A stretch of 64,000 nucleotides of DNA from NCBI GenBank assembly GCA_902463725.1, contig CABQGK010000006.1, positions 1-64,000 of the forward strand. Reading direction: 5' to 3'. This document shows, one piece after another, positions 33,122 through 42,510 of the stretch. The DNA is from an uncultured Sutterella sp. Lineage in GTDB: Bacteria > Pseudomonadota > Gammaproteobacteria > Burkholderiales > Burkholderiaceae_F. Made by a program: the position numbers and the translations under genes. Below the pieces are notes generated by a model that ran no database searches, was not told the origin of the DNA, and worked only from the letters and a program-made list of their open reading frames with translations. Within the stretch, counting starts at the first letter, position 1. Each line of letters begins with the position of its first letter.

Positions 33122-33346
33122 ATGAAAACGGACTTTACAATTCGTGGGGAACTGATAACTCTAGATGCCCTGTTGAAAGCATCGGGTTTAGTAAACTCAG
33201 GTGGACAGGCCAAGGAAGTCATTAGTCTGTCCCGCGTGAAGGTGGACGGTTCGATTGAACTGCGTCGGGCGCGCAAACTCCGTGGTGGGGAAGTCGTGGA
33301 GTTTGACGGCCACGAAATCCATGTGCATGCAGAGCCCGCATCCTAA
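33122..33346 (+). CDS. Small S4-domain RNA-binding protein (YbcJ-like)
   Basis: A 74-residue protein that is almost entirely an S4 RNA-binding domain: 'ITLDALLKASGLVNSGGQAK' forms the helix-turn and 'VISLSRVKVDGSIELRRARK', 'LRGGEVVEFDGHEIHVH' the strands. Free-standing S4 proteins of this kind (E. coli YbcJ, Bacillus YaaA) are thought to act in ribosome assembly or quality control, without proven targets. The ATG is first in the frame. It diverges from lrgAB and is closed by a strong hairpin facing fadD. Confidence 0.88.
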   Translation: MKTDFTIRGELITLDALLKASGLVNSGGQAKEVISLSRVKVDGSIELRRARKLRGGEVVEFDGHEIHVHAEPAS

Positions 33347-33364
33347 TGAGATCAGCACAATACA

Positions 33365-33397
33365 TTGGGGTCAGGTAGCGCAGCCTCCTGACCCCAA
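33365..33397. terminator. Terminator between convergent S4 gene and fadD
   Basis: TTGGGGTCAGG pairs perfectly with CCTGACCCCAA; AAAATAG follows, and TGTA-rich sequence lies on the other side. Position between two 3' ends supports it. Confidence 0.7.
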
Positions 33398-33419
33398 AAT
33401 AGTTTTCTGCCTATTCAAA

Positions 33420-35102
33420 TCAGAGATTTTTGAGTTCTCGTCTCAGAATTTTGCCCACATTGGTCTTGGGCAGTTCATCCACAAAGAGAATTTCTTTGGG
33501 CATTTTGTAAGCAGTCAGTTGTGTACGGCAGTAGGCCTTCACCTGATCGATAGTAAGCGACGGGTCCTTTCTCACAATCACTGCACGGACAAGTTCTCCA
33601 CTCTTTTCGCTCGGCATGCCGACGACCCCCACCTCGAGCACTCCAGGCATCGAGGCAATGACGTTTTCAACTTCATTCGGGTAGACGTTGAAACCCGATA
33701 CGAGAATCATATCTTTTTTGCGGTCAGTAATGGAGACTTCGCCACGGTGGTTCATGTAGCCAACGTCGCCAGTGCGTAGCCAGCCATCACGCATGACGGC
33801 GGCTGTTTCTTCAGGTTTATTCCAGTAGCCTTGCATGACTTGCGGGCCACGTACACAGATCTCGCCCGTGTAGTCGTTGGGATCTCCGCCTTCGGGACAA
33901 ATCCCTAGATCCGTGAAATTGTCGCCACGGATGCTCACTTCGGTGGAGGGCAAAGGCACACCGACACTACCGTCCCACGGCGCATCGGGGATATTCCCGC
34001 ATACGCCAGGTGAACACTCCGTGAGGCCATAGGCTTCGAGAATGTTGCAGCCCGTCTGCTTAGCCCAACGCTCAGCAACGATCCGTTGTACTTGTGTGCC
34101 ACCGCCAGCAGTCATCTTCAGGTGAGAGAATTTGTGCGAGCAAAAGATCTCATTATTGAGTAACGCCGCAAAGAGGGTATTCACACCGATGATGATGGAG
34201 AAGTCCCACTTCTGAATCTCTTTGGCTAGCGCATTGATGTCGCGCGGATTGGTGATGAGATCCAAACTTGCGCCCATTGAGGAAAAGGTGAGCGTTGCGG
34301 TGAGAGAGAAGATATGGTAGAGAGGCAACGCGATGAGCGCGGTTTCTTCACCATCCTTAAACGTCCGCGAGAGCCAAGATCCCACCTGTTCCATATTGGC
34401 GAGGATGTTGCGGTGTGTGAGAATCGCCCCTTTGCTAACGCCTGTCGTGCCTCCAGTGTATTGCAGAAACGCGATATCACTCGCGTTGGCCTGGTGAGGC
34501 GTAAAGCCTTTACGCCGTCCAATGGAGAGTGCATCACAGAATTTGACTGCGGTGGGAAGGTGGTAGTCGGGCACCATTTTTTTGACCCGACGAATCACAA
34601 AATTGACTAGTGTTCGCTTAAAGAAGGGAAAGAGATCGCCAACCGCGGTGATAATGATGTGACGACAGGCTGTGCCAGGAAGGGCTTGAGAGAGCGTCTT
34701 AGCAAAGTTTTCGATGATGATGATCGCTTTAGCGTTGGAGTCAAGCAATGTTTCATGTACTTCACGCGCTGTGTAGAGCGGATTAATGTTGACCACAACT
34801 AGCCCTGCACGCAAGCAAGCAAAGACTGCCACAATGTATTGCAGCAGGTTCGGCATCATGAGGGCAACGCGATCTCCAGGTTTGAGATCAGAGAGCCCCT
34901 GTAGATAGGCGGCAAGATCCTTTGAGAGTGATGCTGCTTTTGCATAGCTCAACCCCACACCCATGTTGCTGTAGCCTACGCGTTCAGGGAATCGTGAGGC
35001 CACGTTGTCAAGCATCCCGTGCAGGCTGGGAAATTTTTCGGGATTGATGGTGTGGGGGATTCCTTCAGGATAAGAGGCTAACCAAGAGTGTTCGTTTGTC
35101 AT
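33420..35102 (-). CDS. fadD: Long-chain fatty acid-CoA ligase
   Basis: Activates fatty acids to acyl-CoA via an acyl-adenylate at the inner face of the membrane. The 560-residue protein matches FadD throughout: AMP-binding P-loop 'FLQYTGGTTGVSKGAILTHR' (near residue 215), 'ILEAYGLTECSPGV' (A5 region), 'TGDVGYMNHRGEVSITDRKK' and the FACS signature 'DRKKDMILVSGFNVYPNEVE', ending with the catalytic lysine in 'LPKTNVGKILRRELKNL'. The acetyl-CoA or aromatic-acid ligase families are less similar. It lies downstream of hemG on the same strand, but a strong terminator separates them. No FadR site was recognised. Confidence 0.94.
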   Translation of the reverse strand: MTNEHSWLASYPEGIPHTINPEKFPSLHGMLDNVASRFPERVGYSNMGVGLSYAKAASLSKDLAAYLQGLSDLKPGDRVALMMPNLLQYIVAVFACLRAGLVVVNINPLYTAREVHETLLDSNAKAIIIIENFAKTLSQALPGTACRHIIITAVGDLFPFFKRTLVNFVIRRVKKMVPDYHLPTAVKFCDALSIGRRKGFTPHQANASDIAFLQYTGGTTGVSKGAILTHRNILANMEQVGSWLSRTFKDGEETALIALPLYHIFSLTATLTFSSMGASLDLITNPRDINALAKEIQKWDFSIIIGVNTLFAALLNNEIFCSHKFSHLKMTAGGGTQVQRIVAERWAKQTGCNILEAYGLTECSPGVCGNIPDAPWDGSVGVPLPSTEVSIRGDNFTDLGICPEGGDPNDYTGEICVRGPQVMQGYWNKPEETAAVMRDGWLRTGDVGYMNHRGEVSITDRKKDMILVSGFNVYPNEVENVIASMPGVLEVGVVGMPSEKSGELVRAVIVRKDPSLTIDQVKAYCRTQLTAYKMPKEILFVDELPKTNVGKILRRELKNL

Positions 35103-35259
35103 AAGTGGTGAGGATGCAGTTCATCAAGATACCCGAATTTTCTCGGGTGGTATCGCAGATAAGTCTACTGAGCAAGGTACGCAAAATAAACCCATAAAAT
35201 CTGACTGTGTAAATAAGTGTTGCTAAAAAATATGGATTTGTTCTGATGGTTGAATGTGA

Positions 35260-35290
35260 AAAACCCGCGTGGTATGCCATCGCGGGTTTT
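35260..35290. terminator. Terminator after hemG
   Basis: AAAACCCGCG pairs perfectly with CGCGGGTTTT, with inner TGG/CCA pairs. A-run and T-run on both sides make it bidirectional. Confidence 0.85.
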
Positions 35291-35330
35291 CTTGAGTCAT
35301 ATAGGATGAGCGCACTTGCTACGCGGTCGA

Positions 35331-35870
35331 TTAGGCTTCCAGCGTCAAGCAGTGGCGAGCATACTCTGTGACCTCATCCCAGTTGGTGTAGTCGATCACG
35401 GCAGTGGGCTCCGTTGGTCCCTTCGTCATCTTCATAATCATCTGAATGAGCTTCGTATCAAGCCAGCCCCAATTGGGGTAGTCTACCTTACCTGCGAAGC
35501 ACTTGACATCTTTGGGGTGCCAAGGATTGTTTTCGAGGAACTTACGGCAGTAGACATTGCCTTCAGGCGTTGCCTTGGCAGGGGTGCGCGCAACGACCGA
35601 GACACAGAAGAAACTCGTGGCCTTGGCGTCAAGCACGCTCTTCCACTTGTTGACAAACCCGACGAACTCCTTTCGGAATTTGCCATAGAGCACTGGTGCG
35701 CCAGCAACCACAGTATCGTACTTGTTCCACTCAACGCCTTCGCGATCGGCTTCCATGACATTCATGAGGTCGGCCTGGTGTCCTTCCGCCAGAATGGTTT
35801 CCCAAATGCGGCGTGCAATGCGGGCGGTATGCCCATAGCGGCTGTCGTAGATAACGAGCACGGATTTCAT
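35331..35870 (-). CDS. hemG: Menaquinone-dependent protoporphyrinogen IX dehydrogenase
   Basis: HemG oxidises protoporphyrinogen IX to protoporphyrin IX, passing electrons through FMN to membrane quinones, so it works without oxygen. The 179-residue protein is a long-chain flavodoxin fold: FMN loop 'LVIYDSRYGHTARIARRIWE' at the N-terminus, 'VVAGAPVLYGKFRKEFVGFV', and the HemG-specific insert 'FFCVSVVARTPAKATPEGNV' followed by 'YCRKFLENNPWHPKDVKCFA'. The tail 'LIQMIMKMTKGPTEP' also matches E. coli HemG. Ferrochelatase (hemH), the next enzyme, is elsewhere in this window. Confidence 0.93.
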   Translation of the reverse strand: MKSVLVIYDSRYGHTARIARRIWETILAEGHQADLMNVMEADREGVEWNKYDTVVAGAPVLYGKFRKEFVGFVNKWKSVLDAKATSFFCVSVVARTPAKATPEGNVYCRKFLENNPWHPKDVKCFAGKVDYPNWGWLDTKLIQMIMKMTKGPTEPTAVIDYTNWDEVTEYARHCLTLEA

Positions 35871-36447
35871 ACGAGTTCTCCTAAGAATTTGAGCGAGCCG
35901 GTATCGACAGGATGCGCCGGCACGGGAAGGGACGAGTCTGTCTCAGAGTGGTACTCATCCTCATCCTTTTTTCCTAGGCATATTTTAGCTGACATTGATT
36001 TGTCGGGGCTTAAAAAGGTGCTGTTTGTAGCGATTGCGCCGTTGCATGGTTTTGCTTGGGGACCAGTCAAACCGTTGAGAAGATGCGACAGGTTAGATAG
36101 GAGCTGTGGTCAGTGTGGTACACCGTGAGTCAGAACCTCCTTCGCTAATGAGAAAGTGGGCAGGCGACGTGCACGCGTTGGCACATGCACCTTGGAGTTT
36201 GCCTTCGATGATTTTCCTAGGTGAGTTGATGCAGAACTCTGAGAAAAGAGTGGTACAATCACGGACTTGTTGATTGCGCTCAGCATTATTAGTTACGATG
36301 CGCACTCACAGGGTGATCACTAGGGGCAAGTTTTTTCGGGCTTCTTGGTGAAGTGTTTTATCAAAGCAGATTTCTAAGTATCGCCTTTTGTTGACGGGCG
36401 AACCCGACTGGTTGTTTCCTAGGATCTGCTTTTCCAATAGGATGATT
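35871..36447. other. Long intergenic region between divergent hemG and infA
   Basis: About 575 bases without a believable gene. A frame antisense to hemG runs into it but is only a shadow. TGG-TACAAT (36251-36259) is a possible extended -10 for infA, which would give a leader near 180 bases containing a small GGGCGAACCC hairpin (about 36398-36407). GCCGG/CCGGC symmetry lies near hemG. Confidence 0.45.
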
Positions 36448-36714
36448 ATGGCAAAGGAAGATTTGATTGAGATGGCGGGCCAGGTGCTCGAAGTTCTACC
36501 TGACGCACGCTATCGTGTGAAACTCGACAACGGTCATGAATTGGTGGCTTACACCAACGGTAAGATGCGCAAGCATCATATCCGTATTTTGGCCGGAGAT
36601 AAAGTTTCGCTCGAACTTTCGCCATACGATTTGACCAAGGGACGAATTACTTTCCGTCATATCGAAGGCCGTCCCTCTGGCGGCTCCTCTTCTGGAGCCA
36701 ACCGCCGTCGTTAA
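36448..36714 (+). CDS. infA: Translation initiation factor IF-1
   Basis: IF-1 occupies the ribosomal A site during initiation. The 88-residue protein is a single OB-fold: 'MAKEDLIEMAGQVLEVLPDA', 'YRVKLDNGHELVAYTNGKMR', 'HHIRILAGDKVSLELSPYD', 'LTKGRITFRH', followed by a Gly/Ser/Arg tail 'GGSSSGANRRR' that is longer than in the 72-residue E. coli protein. Extended IF-1 paralogs like this are frequent in betaproteobacteria, many of which have two infA genes; the genomic context (not in a ribosomal protein operon) suggests this is the second copy. The ATG has TAGGAT upstream; the frame is open for 20 codons before it without family similarity. Confidence 0.95.
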   Translation: MAKEDLIEMAGQVLEVLPDARYRVKLDNGHELVAYTNGKMRKHHIRILAGDKVSLELSPYDLTKGRITFRHIEGRPSGGSSSGANRRR

Positions 36715-36789
36715 AGCGTGCGCCTTTCACTGATACCGTATTCGGTCATCAGTGCATCAGTGCTCTCGCACATTGACAATTGCGGCTCG

Positions 36790-36827
36790 AAAAAAAGCAG
36801 CCCCCTATTGGATGAGGCTGCTTTTTT
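36790..36827. terminator. Bidirectional terminator between infA and the cdsA-like gene
   Basis: AAAAAAGCAGCC pairs perfectly with GGCTGCTTTTTT. Strong signal on both strands. Confidence 0.85.
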
Positions 36828-36852
36828 GTTGTTCCCGAGTACTCACAGAAGC

Positions 36853-37824
36853 TCAAAAGAGGTGGGGGTACCACACGAAGAAGAATTGTGTGAGATGGTA
36901 GAAGACAGGGGCCGCAAAGGATAGCGGAGCCAGTCGTGCGAGTGTACCTCGAGTGATGTAGATATCACTCTCTCCAGCCAAGCGCTCTGCGCCCATACTG
37001 CGGCGCACGGCAGAGATCACCATATCACCCATCACCCCAGAGGCCACAATGGCAATTGCCATGAGGATAGCCTGCCAAAAGCGGAAAGGGGTAATCCAAT
37101 ACATCATCATGCCGGCGAGTACCCCAGCGCAACAGCCGAGAAATGTTCCTAGCATCGTGCGGTTAGGGTTGAAAGAGAGCGAGCCTTTGCCGAGGAAGGA
37201 ACTTGCAATGGTCGAACAGAGATCACTCACAAAAAGCACGAGCAGGAAAAAGAGCAACAAGAGGGGCCCCGTCGAGTTGTAGCGCGTTAGGTCAAACGTA
37301 GCGATTGCTGGGGCATGACTGACGCAGAACACGCAAAGCATGACACCCCACTGTACCTTTGCAACCCGTTCAAGGTAGCGATCCGTGTCATGGTTGAGAG
37401 CCATGATGACAGGAAGGGCAAGAAAGAGGTACACGGGGATGAGCAACGTAAAAAGCTCAGTGAGTTCAAAGCCGATCAACGCATACTGCAGTGGAATCGT
37501 GATATAGAAGGCCAGTACCAGCGCGTGGTGATCCGTCGGCCGAGTTGGAGTAATGGCGATAAACTCCCTCAGCAGGAAAAAGCTGATGAAGGAAAAAAAT
37601 ACGAGCAAGGAAACTTCCCCAGCGGCAAAAGCAATCGTAAAGACAGCTAACAGCCACCAAGCCATTTTTAAGCGCGAACTGATTGCGAGAAGCCGAGATT
37701 TTCCGACGGCGGTGGAAGTGCGACCTAGTGCGTAGGCGCTGTAGACCGTACCTGCAAAAGCAAGTAAAAACAGCCCGACCAGCAAAAAGATATACGCCTC
37801 TTGAATTGAAAAACCAAGCCTCAT
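36853..37824 (-). CDS. CdsA-like phosphatidate cytidylyltransferase family membrane protein
   Basis: A 323-residue inner-membrane protein with about eight hydrophobic helices, of the CTP-transferase 1 (CdsA) family that makes CDP-diacylglycerol from phosphatidate. 'SFNPNRTMLGTFLGCCAGVL' and 'GVMGDMVISAVRRSMGAERL' match the region that normally reads S-x-K-R-x-x-x-K-D and D-x-x-x-S; but the closing signature, usually P-G-H-G-G-x-x-D-R-x-D-S, here reads 'ITRGTLARLAPLSF' and lacks key acids. It may be a divergent paralog of the YnbB type rather than the housekeeping enzyme. It overlaps the acyltransferase gene by 4 bases (ATGA), so the two are coupled. Confidence 0.8.
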   Translation of the reverse strand: MRLGFSIQEAYIFLLVGLFLLAFAGTVYSAYALGRTSTAVGKSRLLAISSRLKMAWWLLAVFTIAFAAGEVSLLVFFSFISFFLLREFIAITPTRPTDHHALVLAFYITIPLQYALIGFELTELFTLLIPVYLFLALPVIMALNHDTDRYLERVAKVQWGVMLCVFCVSHAPAIATFDLTRYNSTGPLLLLFFLLVLFVSDLCSTIASSFLGKGSLSFNPNRTMLGTFLGCCAGVLAGMMMYWITPFRFWQAILMAIAIVASGVMGDMVISAVRRSMGAERLAGESDIYITRGTLARLAPLSFAAPVFYHLTQFFFVWYPHLF

Positions 37825-38435
37825 GATGTTGCCATTTCAATGATGGATTGACGTGCACGCTCGAGGAAATCATCCTTGAGATCGTCGACAGAGTGTTCTA
37901 GCGGTTTGCCAAAGCGTACGGAACAAATGGTAGGAACTGGAATGAGTACTCCTTTGGGCATGGCGCGGTGCAGGTTTTCAATATAGACAGGAACCAACTC
38001 CACATTAGGAAATTCCTTCATGAGACGCCATATCCCCGACTTAAACTCAGATGGGAGCGGTTGTGGACGGCGTGTCCCTTCGGGAAAGATGATGAGCGAG
38101 CTACCTTCAGCGAGCGCTGCGCGTAGCGGATCAAGCGGGTTCGCATGTTCGGTCCGGCGCCGGTCGACCAATACCACATTGAGCTCTTTGAGCGCAATAC
38201 GCCGCCTCAGCCAACCTTTTTCCCAGTAGTCTTTAGCAGCAACTGGCCGAACGAAGGGGCGGAGTTGCTGTGGGAGCGATGCCCAAATGACGATCGTGTC
38301 AAGATGACTTGTGTGGTTGGCAAAGTAGATGCGTTGCCGAGATGACGGGGCACAGCCCTGCCAGTGCGGGTAGGCACCCACCAACAGCCGTGTCAGCCAC
38401 ACGATGGGGGTCATGAGTTTGAAGGCAGAAAACAC
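37821..38435 (-). CDS. 1-acyl-sn-glycerol-3-phosphate acyltransferase family protein
   Basis: A PlsC-type acyltransferase that transfers an acyl group to lysophosphatidate or a related lysolipid at the inner membrane. The 204-residue protein has the HX4D motif in 'FANHTSHLDTIVIWASLPQQ' (about residues 34-53), the arginine motif 'ALKELNVVLVDRRR', and the glycerol-phosphate-binding 'LIIFPEGTRRPQPLPSEFKS'. It is short compared with PlsC proper (about 245). It is coupled by a 4-base overlap to a CdsA-like gene, so the pair would carry out two consecutive steps from lysophosphatidate to CDP-diacylglycerol, possibly for a special lipid pool. Confidence 0.9.
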   Translation of the reverse strand: MFSAFKLMTPIVWLTRLLVGAYPHWQGCAPSSRQRIYFANHTSHLDTIVIWASLPQQLRPFVRPVAAKDYWEKGWLRRRIALKELNVVLVDRRRTEHANPLDPLRAALAEGSSLIIFPEGTRRPQPLPSEFKSGIWRLMKEFPNVELVPVYIENLHRAMPKGVLIPVPTICSVRFGKPLEHSVDDLKDDFLERARQSIIEMATS

Positions 38436-38523
38436 ATTAGTTCCTGTAACAAAAATACGCCCGTATTATAGACGCAGGTATCGGCGGCTAACGTGAGAGC
38501 GACCTGTTGAATGTGTAGGCCTC

Positions 38524-41500
38524 TCAGTGCCCGGTTTCATCGTCGATCTTTGTGACGGTGGGATTGTCAAAGCTTCCCGTGATGCTGTATTCAGACTTAA
38601 AGAAATTGCTCAGTGTATCTTGCAGAACCCATTGTGATACAAAGGTCCCAATACCAATTGCAGGGTTGATCAGCGCCAAGGCAAGTGATGGGCCGCCAGC
38701 GTTAATCGAAGGGAGAACGACGGTTTTCAAGTTAAGCGTTTCGCGATCGATGTCGATGCTGCCCGCTGTGATCACTGAGGCTGCCGATCCCAAGACTGTC
38801 ATTTTTGGGGAGCTGAAAACACCATTTTGGATGGTGCCGTCCACGTGGATAGAGTCAAAAGCAAAGCCTCGGCCGATGACATCGCGAAAATCGAGTGTCA
38901 ATCGCTTTAGTAAATGCTGCAGTGAGAGCAAACTGAGTATGCGACCAGCGCCAGGCTCAATTTGCAGGAACTCACCAGCACCGAGCTCACCGGAAAGATC
39001 ACCGTTGAGCGTTGCGGCATCGAAATCGAGTGGAGATCCCTCCCAACTGAGCTTTGCTTTAATGCTGCCAGGTGCTCCGCGAACGGCATTGGCATAGTTG
39101 AGTGAGGAGAGCACCTTGCCCGCATCAGAGAGAGAAACGTTGGTTTCAATGGTTGTTCGCCCTGCTGGTCCAGGATACCAGATGCCATGAGCAGAGAGCA
39201 TGCCTCCAGCGTTGAGCATTTTGAGGGATCGCAGAATCCAGCGCTTCTTTTCTTTACCTTCATTTTTAGCATCGATACTCATGCCGCCGATGTGCTGCCG
39301 GTTGTAGTGCAACTCCGTGATACTCAGCATGAGATCAGGGAGACTCTCTGTTGGAGCACGGTTCTTTTGGGGTTTGAGAATTTCGCTAATTTCGTCGGTT
39401 TCGCTACTTTGTAGATGTAGGCGCGATAGCGTCCCTGTGAGTTCAGCAGCTTGAGCGTCGGTTTGAGGGCGATAGGTCAATGAGCCAGCAACTTCATCAG
39501 CTTCAAGAGCAATTTGCCAAAGGCTATTTTGTGTTTTTGCGTTTACCGTTACGTGATGAAAATCCTGGGCATTAACGTGAACGTGCTCGGCGTTAAGCGC
39601 TAGAGAGCTCAGGGTAACTTTGCTTGCCGGAGCGTCAGAGGATAAAAGGTGTCGCCAGGCATCGACGTCGAAAGAGTTGCTGCGTATGCTGAGGGCTAAA
39701 CCACGAGCAGGTACGGCAGGGTGCGCGACGTTTCCGATTGCTATGGCGCCCGACTCCGGCGTGCCACTTTCTGTATTGAGTAAGAGTGAAAGCGCTGCGT
39801 GCTCAGGCATATCAACCGTGAGCTGGGCACTACTCTTGCTACTGGCTTGATAAGAAAAGTTGGTTGACCAAGTTTGATCCCCTTTTTTGGAGAGAGGCTC
39901 TGGTAGACGGCTCTCAAGCCCCTCAAGCGAAGAGTGCCCTGTGATAGTGAGCGGTGCACTGGACCAAGGAATAGTGACGTCCAGTTTGAGGGGAAGGCTA
40001 CCTGAGATGCTTGATGCCGCCACTTTTATAAATTCAGCATTGCCGAGACTGTTGAGCGCGTCTCTCGAGCTCATAACCCCCTCAATCACGAGGTGAGTTT
40101 CCCCTTTATTGCTAGCGGCACTAATGCTGACGGGGCCAGCAGTTGTGCGGCCAGAAAAGGGCACTGGGGTATGGACACTTTTGTCGGTCACTAGTAATTC
40201 GCCCGTAAGCCCTTTGACTTCGGGGGTACCGTTGCCCCAACTAAAATTCGCTCCGTTCAGCGATGACAAGACGCTGACACGCGTATTTTCTGGTCCATCT
40301 AGCGGAATCGAGAGCGTGAGGCGGGTATGAACTGGCCCTGTCCCAGAGGAGGAATTAAGCGAGCCATTAAGAATGTCGGCCAAATAGGCGCTATCGCGCA
40401 GGTAGCCAAGCGCTTGCTTGAGATCACCGGTAATATCGCCAGAGACATCGAGTACAGGACTGCTGAAGTCATCGATACGTACGATGGCATTGTTACTTAC
40501 CAGACCGTGGCTATGGACTTCTTTAGCATCAATGCGCATTCCTTGGCCTTCAAACAGTAGATGCGCTTGGATGTCGGTCAGCAGAGGCCACGAAGGATGA
40601 GCTTGAGCTTTCTGGCTGGGGTTGGGGAGGAAATTGAGGCGTGCGTCATGGACATCGGCTTCAATTAAAAAGTGTTTGTTGACGTCGTGGCTAGCTTTCC
40701 ACGGAAATTCCGATAAGGGGCCTTTTACCTCAAAGCGCCCATTACTGACTGAGCCAGCCAAAATTGCCCCCTTGAGCCAGTCAAGCGTATCTTTGCCAAT
40801 GACTTGAGGAAGGTAGTGATGAACGGCCGTCGCCGTAGCGCGCTCAATACGGCCCGTGGTTGATAACGTACCAAGGGGGTCACTCGAGCGATGCCAAAGA
40901 AGGCTCCCCGTCACGCTGGCTTCGTTATTGGATAGCGAGAATCGACTAATCTCAAGTCGCGGAGTGGGCGCCGTTGCAAAGCGGCCATGCGCATCGACCG
41001 AGTCGAAGAAAAACTCGTTTTTCTCGAAAATTCCAGGAATGGTGAGCGCGAGATTGCGACCGACCAAGTTGAACTCATGTTCTGCTGCAGTGCTACTTTT
41101 GACTGTGCCGGTTGCATTACGGATACCTGGCCATTGACCCTTCTGATCCAAGATAGTGAGCGCGTCAAAATCCGCGTCAACCTGCCAAGAACGCAGATCA
41201 TCAAAAGGAGCGCGTCCTTTGAGGGTGGCGTGCTTGATCTCGCCGGCTACGCTCCAACGTGACAATGCGGCACTTAACTCAGCATCAAGGGGGAGCGGGA
41301 CGATAAGTCGTTGCAAACTTGTGAGATCTGCCTCAGCAATGTCAAGACGTAACTGCTCTGGGGGAGCTCCTTTATCGAGGGCGCTGAGCTGTGCAAAGCC
41401 AAGTCGGTTAATGGTACGACGATCCTCATCACGCGTTTCGATATAGAGGTTTTTTACGCTCAGCGCTCGGCTACGCTCATCCCCTTTGCTTTCCATATGC

Positions 41501-42510
41501 CAGTTCAAGCGTGTAGCAAGGCGATGCCAAGAGAGCTCAGGCTGATGGCTAACAAATCTGAGCGTGACATCGCGTAAATCCATGTCAGCCGTCAGATCAT
41601 TGAGTGTTCCGCTCGAAAATGAGCTCCAGAGCTGCACCGCGCCGTGACCACTTGTGAGGGAAACGGGCAATTTGAAGGCTCGCACGAGAGCCGCAGCATC
41701 GATAGCTTCGGTTTGAAGGTAGAACTTGCCGCTCCATGTATCGGGGTTAGCAGAGCGGTGTAGGAACGTTTTGTTGACGAGTCCAATGGCCTGAAGGCTT
41801 TCTAGCCCATTAGGCGTTTCACGCTGCAGTCGCAAAGCTGCGCGCCAGTCGAGCAGTCGTTGTTCAAAGAGCGCTTGTACATTTGTTATATGCACGTTCT
41901 CTTGTGTTTGCGCGGAGCTACTCGAGTCTCGATAAGTGATGTCGCCATCAATGATGCTGAGGCGCCGCTGTCTGAGAAGCCAATGCCAGAAGGCGTTAGA
42001 GGTGTTGTCTGGTTGGGTGTTGGCACTGAGCTGATCAAGATCGATGCGTATACCTGCGAGCTCAAAGCGCGTTGCAGTGAGTCGCTCAATCATCAACTGG
42101 GGTCCAATCAGTTGTAGGTCACGAAAAAGTGGTTGCATTGCCCAAAGGCTTGACCAAGCAATACGTGCTTCGACCTTGGGAAGCAAGAGAAAGGTATTGC
42201 CATTTGCAGGCGAGAGCCGGACGTTTTCCAGTGTGATGGTTGGCCAAAATTCGGAAAAGCCGCCACTGATGTGTTCTGCATCAATTTTTATGCCCGTGCG
42301 CGTGGTAGCCAGCGCCACGATATCGTCTCGGTAGCGATCGATTTGCGTCGTGAAAAACCACCGGCCGGCAACTAGAGTGGCTCCCAGAATAAAGTAGAGC
42401 AACACTGCGCCCATGCCGAGTATGCGCCACAGCCGTCGGGGACGTTTGCCCAATGGCGGCGTCGTACGGCGCTTGTCGTCTGTTACGTTGTTGTTCATGA
42501 CAATATTCAT
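38524..42510 (-). CDS. yhdP: YhdP-family AsmA-like inner-membrane-anchored giant
   Basis: A 1328-residue protein of the YhdP family (TamB/AsmA-like), which in E. coli, with TamB and YdbH, carries phospholipids across the periplasm to the outer membrane. It has one N-terminal membrane anchor (residues about 25-50, 'ILGMGAVLLYFILGATLVAG'), then a long beta-rich periplasmic body expected to form a hydrophobic groove, and the conserved C-terminal block 'VIGRGFAFDSIHVDGTIQNG', 'LGSAASVITAGSIDIDRETL', 'GGPSLALALINPAIGIGTFV'. E. coli YhdP is about 1266 residues. A second in-frame ATG lies four codons downstream; neither start has a strong ribosome site. It diverges from glnE. Confidence 0.9.
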   Translation of the reverse strand: MNIVMNNNVTDDKRRTTPPLGKRPRRLWRILGMGAVLLYFILGATLVAGRWFFTTQIDRYRDDIVALATTRTGIKIDAEHISGGFSEFWPTITLENVRLSPANGNTFLLLPKVEARIAWSSLWAMQPLFRDLQLIGPQLMIERLTATRFELAGIRIDLDQLSANTQPDNTSNAFWHWLLRQRRLSIIDGDITYRDSSSSAQTQENVHITNVQALFEQRLLDWRAALRLQRETPNGLESLQAIGLVNKTFLHRSANPDTWSGKFYLQTEAIDAAALVRAFKLPVSLTSGHGAVQLWSSFSSGTLNDLTADMDLRDVTLRFVSHQPELSWHRLATRLNWHMESKGDERSRALSVKNLYIETRDEDRRTINRLGFAQLSALDKGAPPEQLRLDIAEADLTSLQRLIVPLPLDAELSAALSRWSVAGEIKHATLKGRAPFDDLRSWQVDADFDALTILDQKGQWPGIRNATGTVKSSTAAEHEFNLVGRNLALTIPGIFEKNEFFFDSVDAHGRFATAPTPRLEISRFSLSNNEASVTGSLLWHRSSDPLGTLSTTGRIERATATAVHHYLPQVIGKDTLDWLKGAILAGSVSNGRFEVKGPLSEFPWKASHDVNKHFLIEADVHDARLNFLPNPSQKAQAHPSWPLLTDIQAHLLFEGQGMRIDAKEVHSHGLVSNNAIVRIDDFSSPVLDVSGDITGDLKQALGYLRDSAYLADILNGSLNSSSGTGPVHTRLTLSIPLDGPENTRVSVLSSLNGANFSWGNGTPEVKGLTGELLVTDKSVHTPVPFSGRTTAGPVSISAASNKGETHLVIEGVMSSRDALNSLGNAEFIKVAASSISGSLPLKLDVTIPWSSAPLTITGHSSLEGLESRLPEPLSKKGDQTWSTNFSYQASSKSSAQLTVDMPEHAALSLLLNTESGTPESGAIAIGNVAHPAVPARGLALSIRSNSFDVDAWRHLLSSDAPASKVTLSSLALNAEHVHVNAQDFHHVTVNAKTQNSLWQIALEADEVAGSLTYRPQTDAQAAELTGTLSRLHLQSSETDEISEILKPQKNRAPTESLPDLMLSITELHYNRQHIGGMSIDAKNEGKEKKRWILRSLKMLNAGGMLSAHGIWYPGPAGRTTIETNVSLSDAGKVLSSLNYANAVRGAPGSIKAKLSWEGSPLDFDAATLNGDLSGELGAGEFLQIEPGAGRILSLLSLQHLLKRLTLDFRDVIGRGFAFDSIHVDGTIQNGVFSSPKMTVLGSAASVITAGSIDIDRETLNLKTVVLPSINAGGPSLALALINPAIGIGTFVSQWVLQDTLSNFFKSEYSITGSFDNPTVTKIDDETGH

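Noticed and set aside
35316..36128. A 270-codon plus-strand frame across hemG and the following gap
   Set aside because: It is the antisense of hemG for most of its length, has no ribosome site and no family features; its run into the gap looks accidental.
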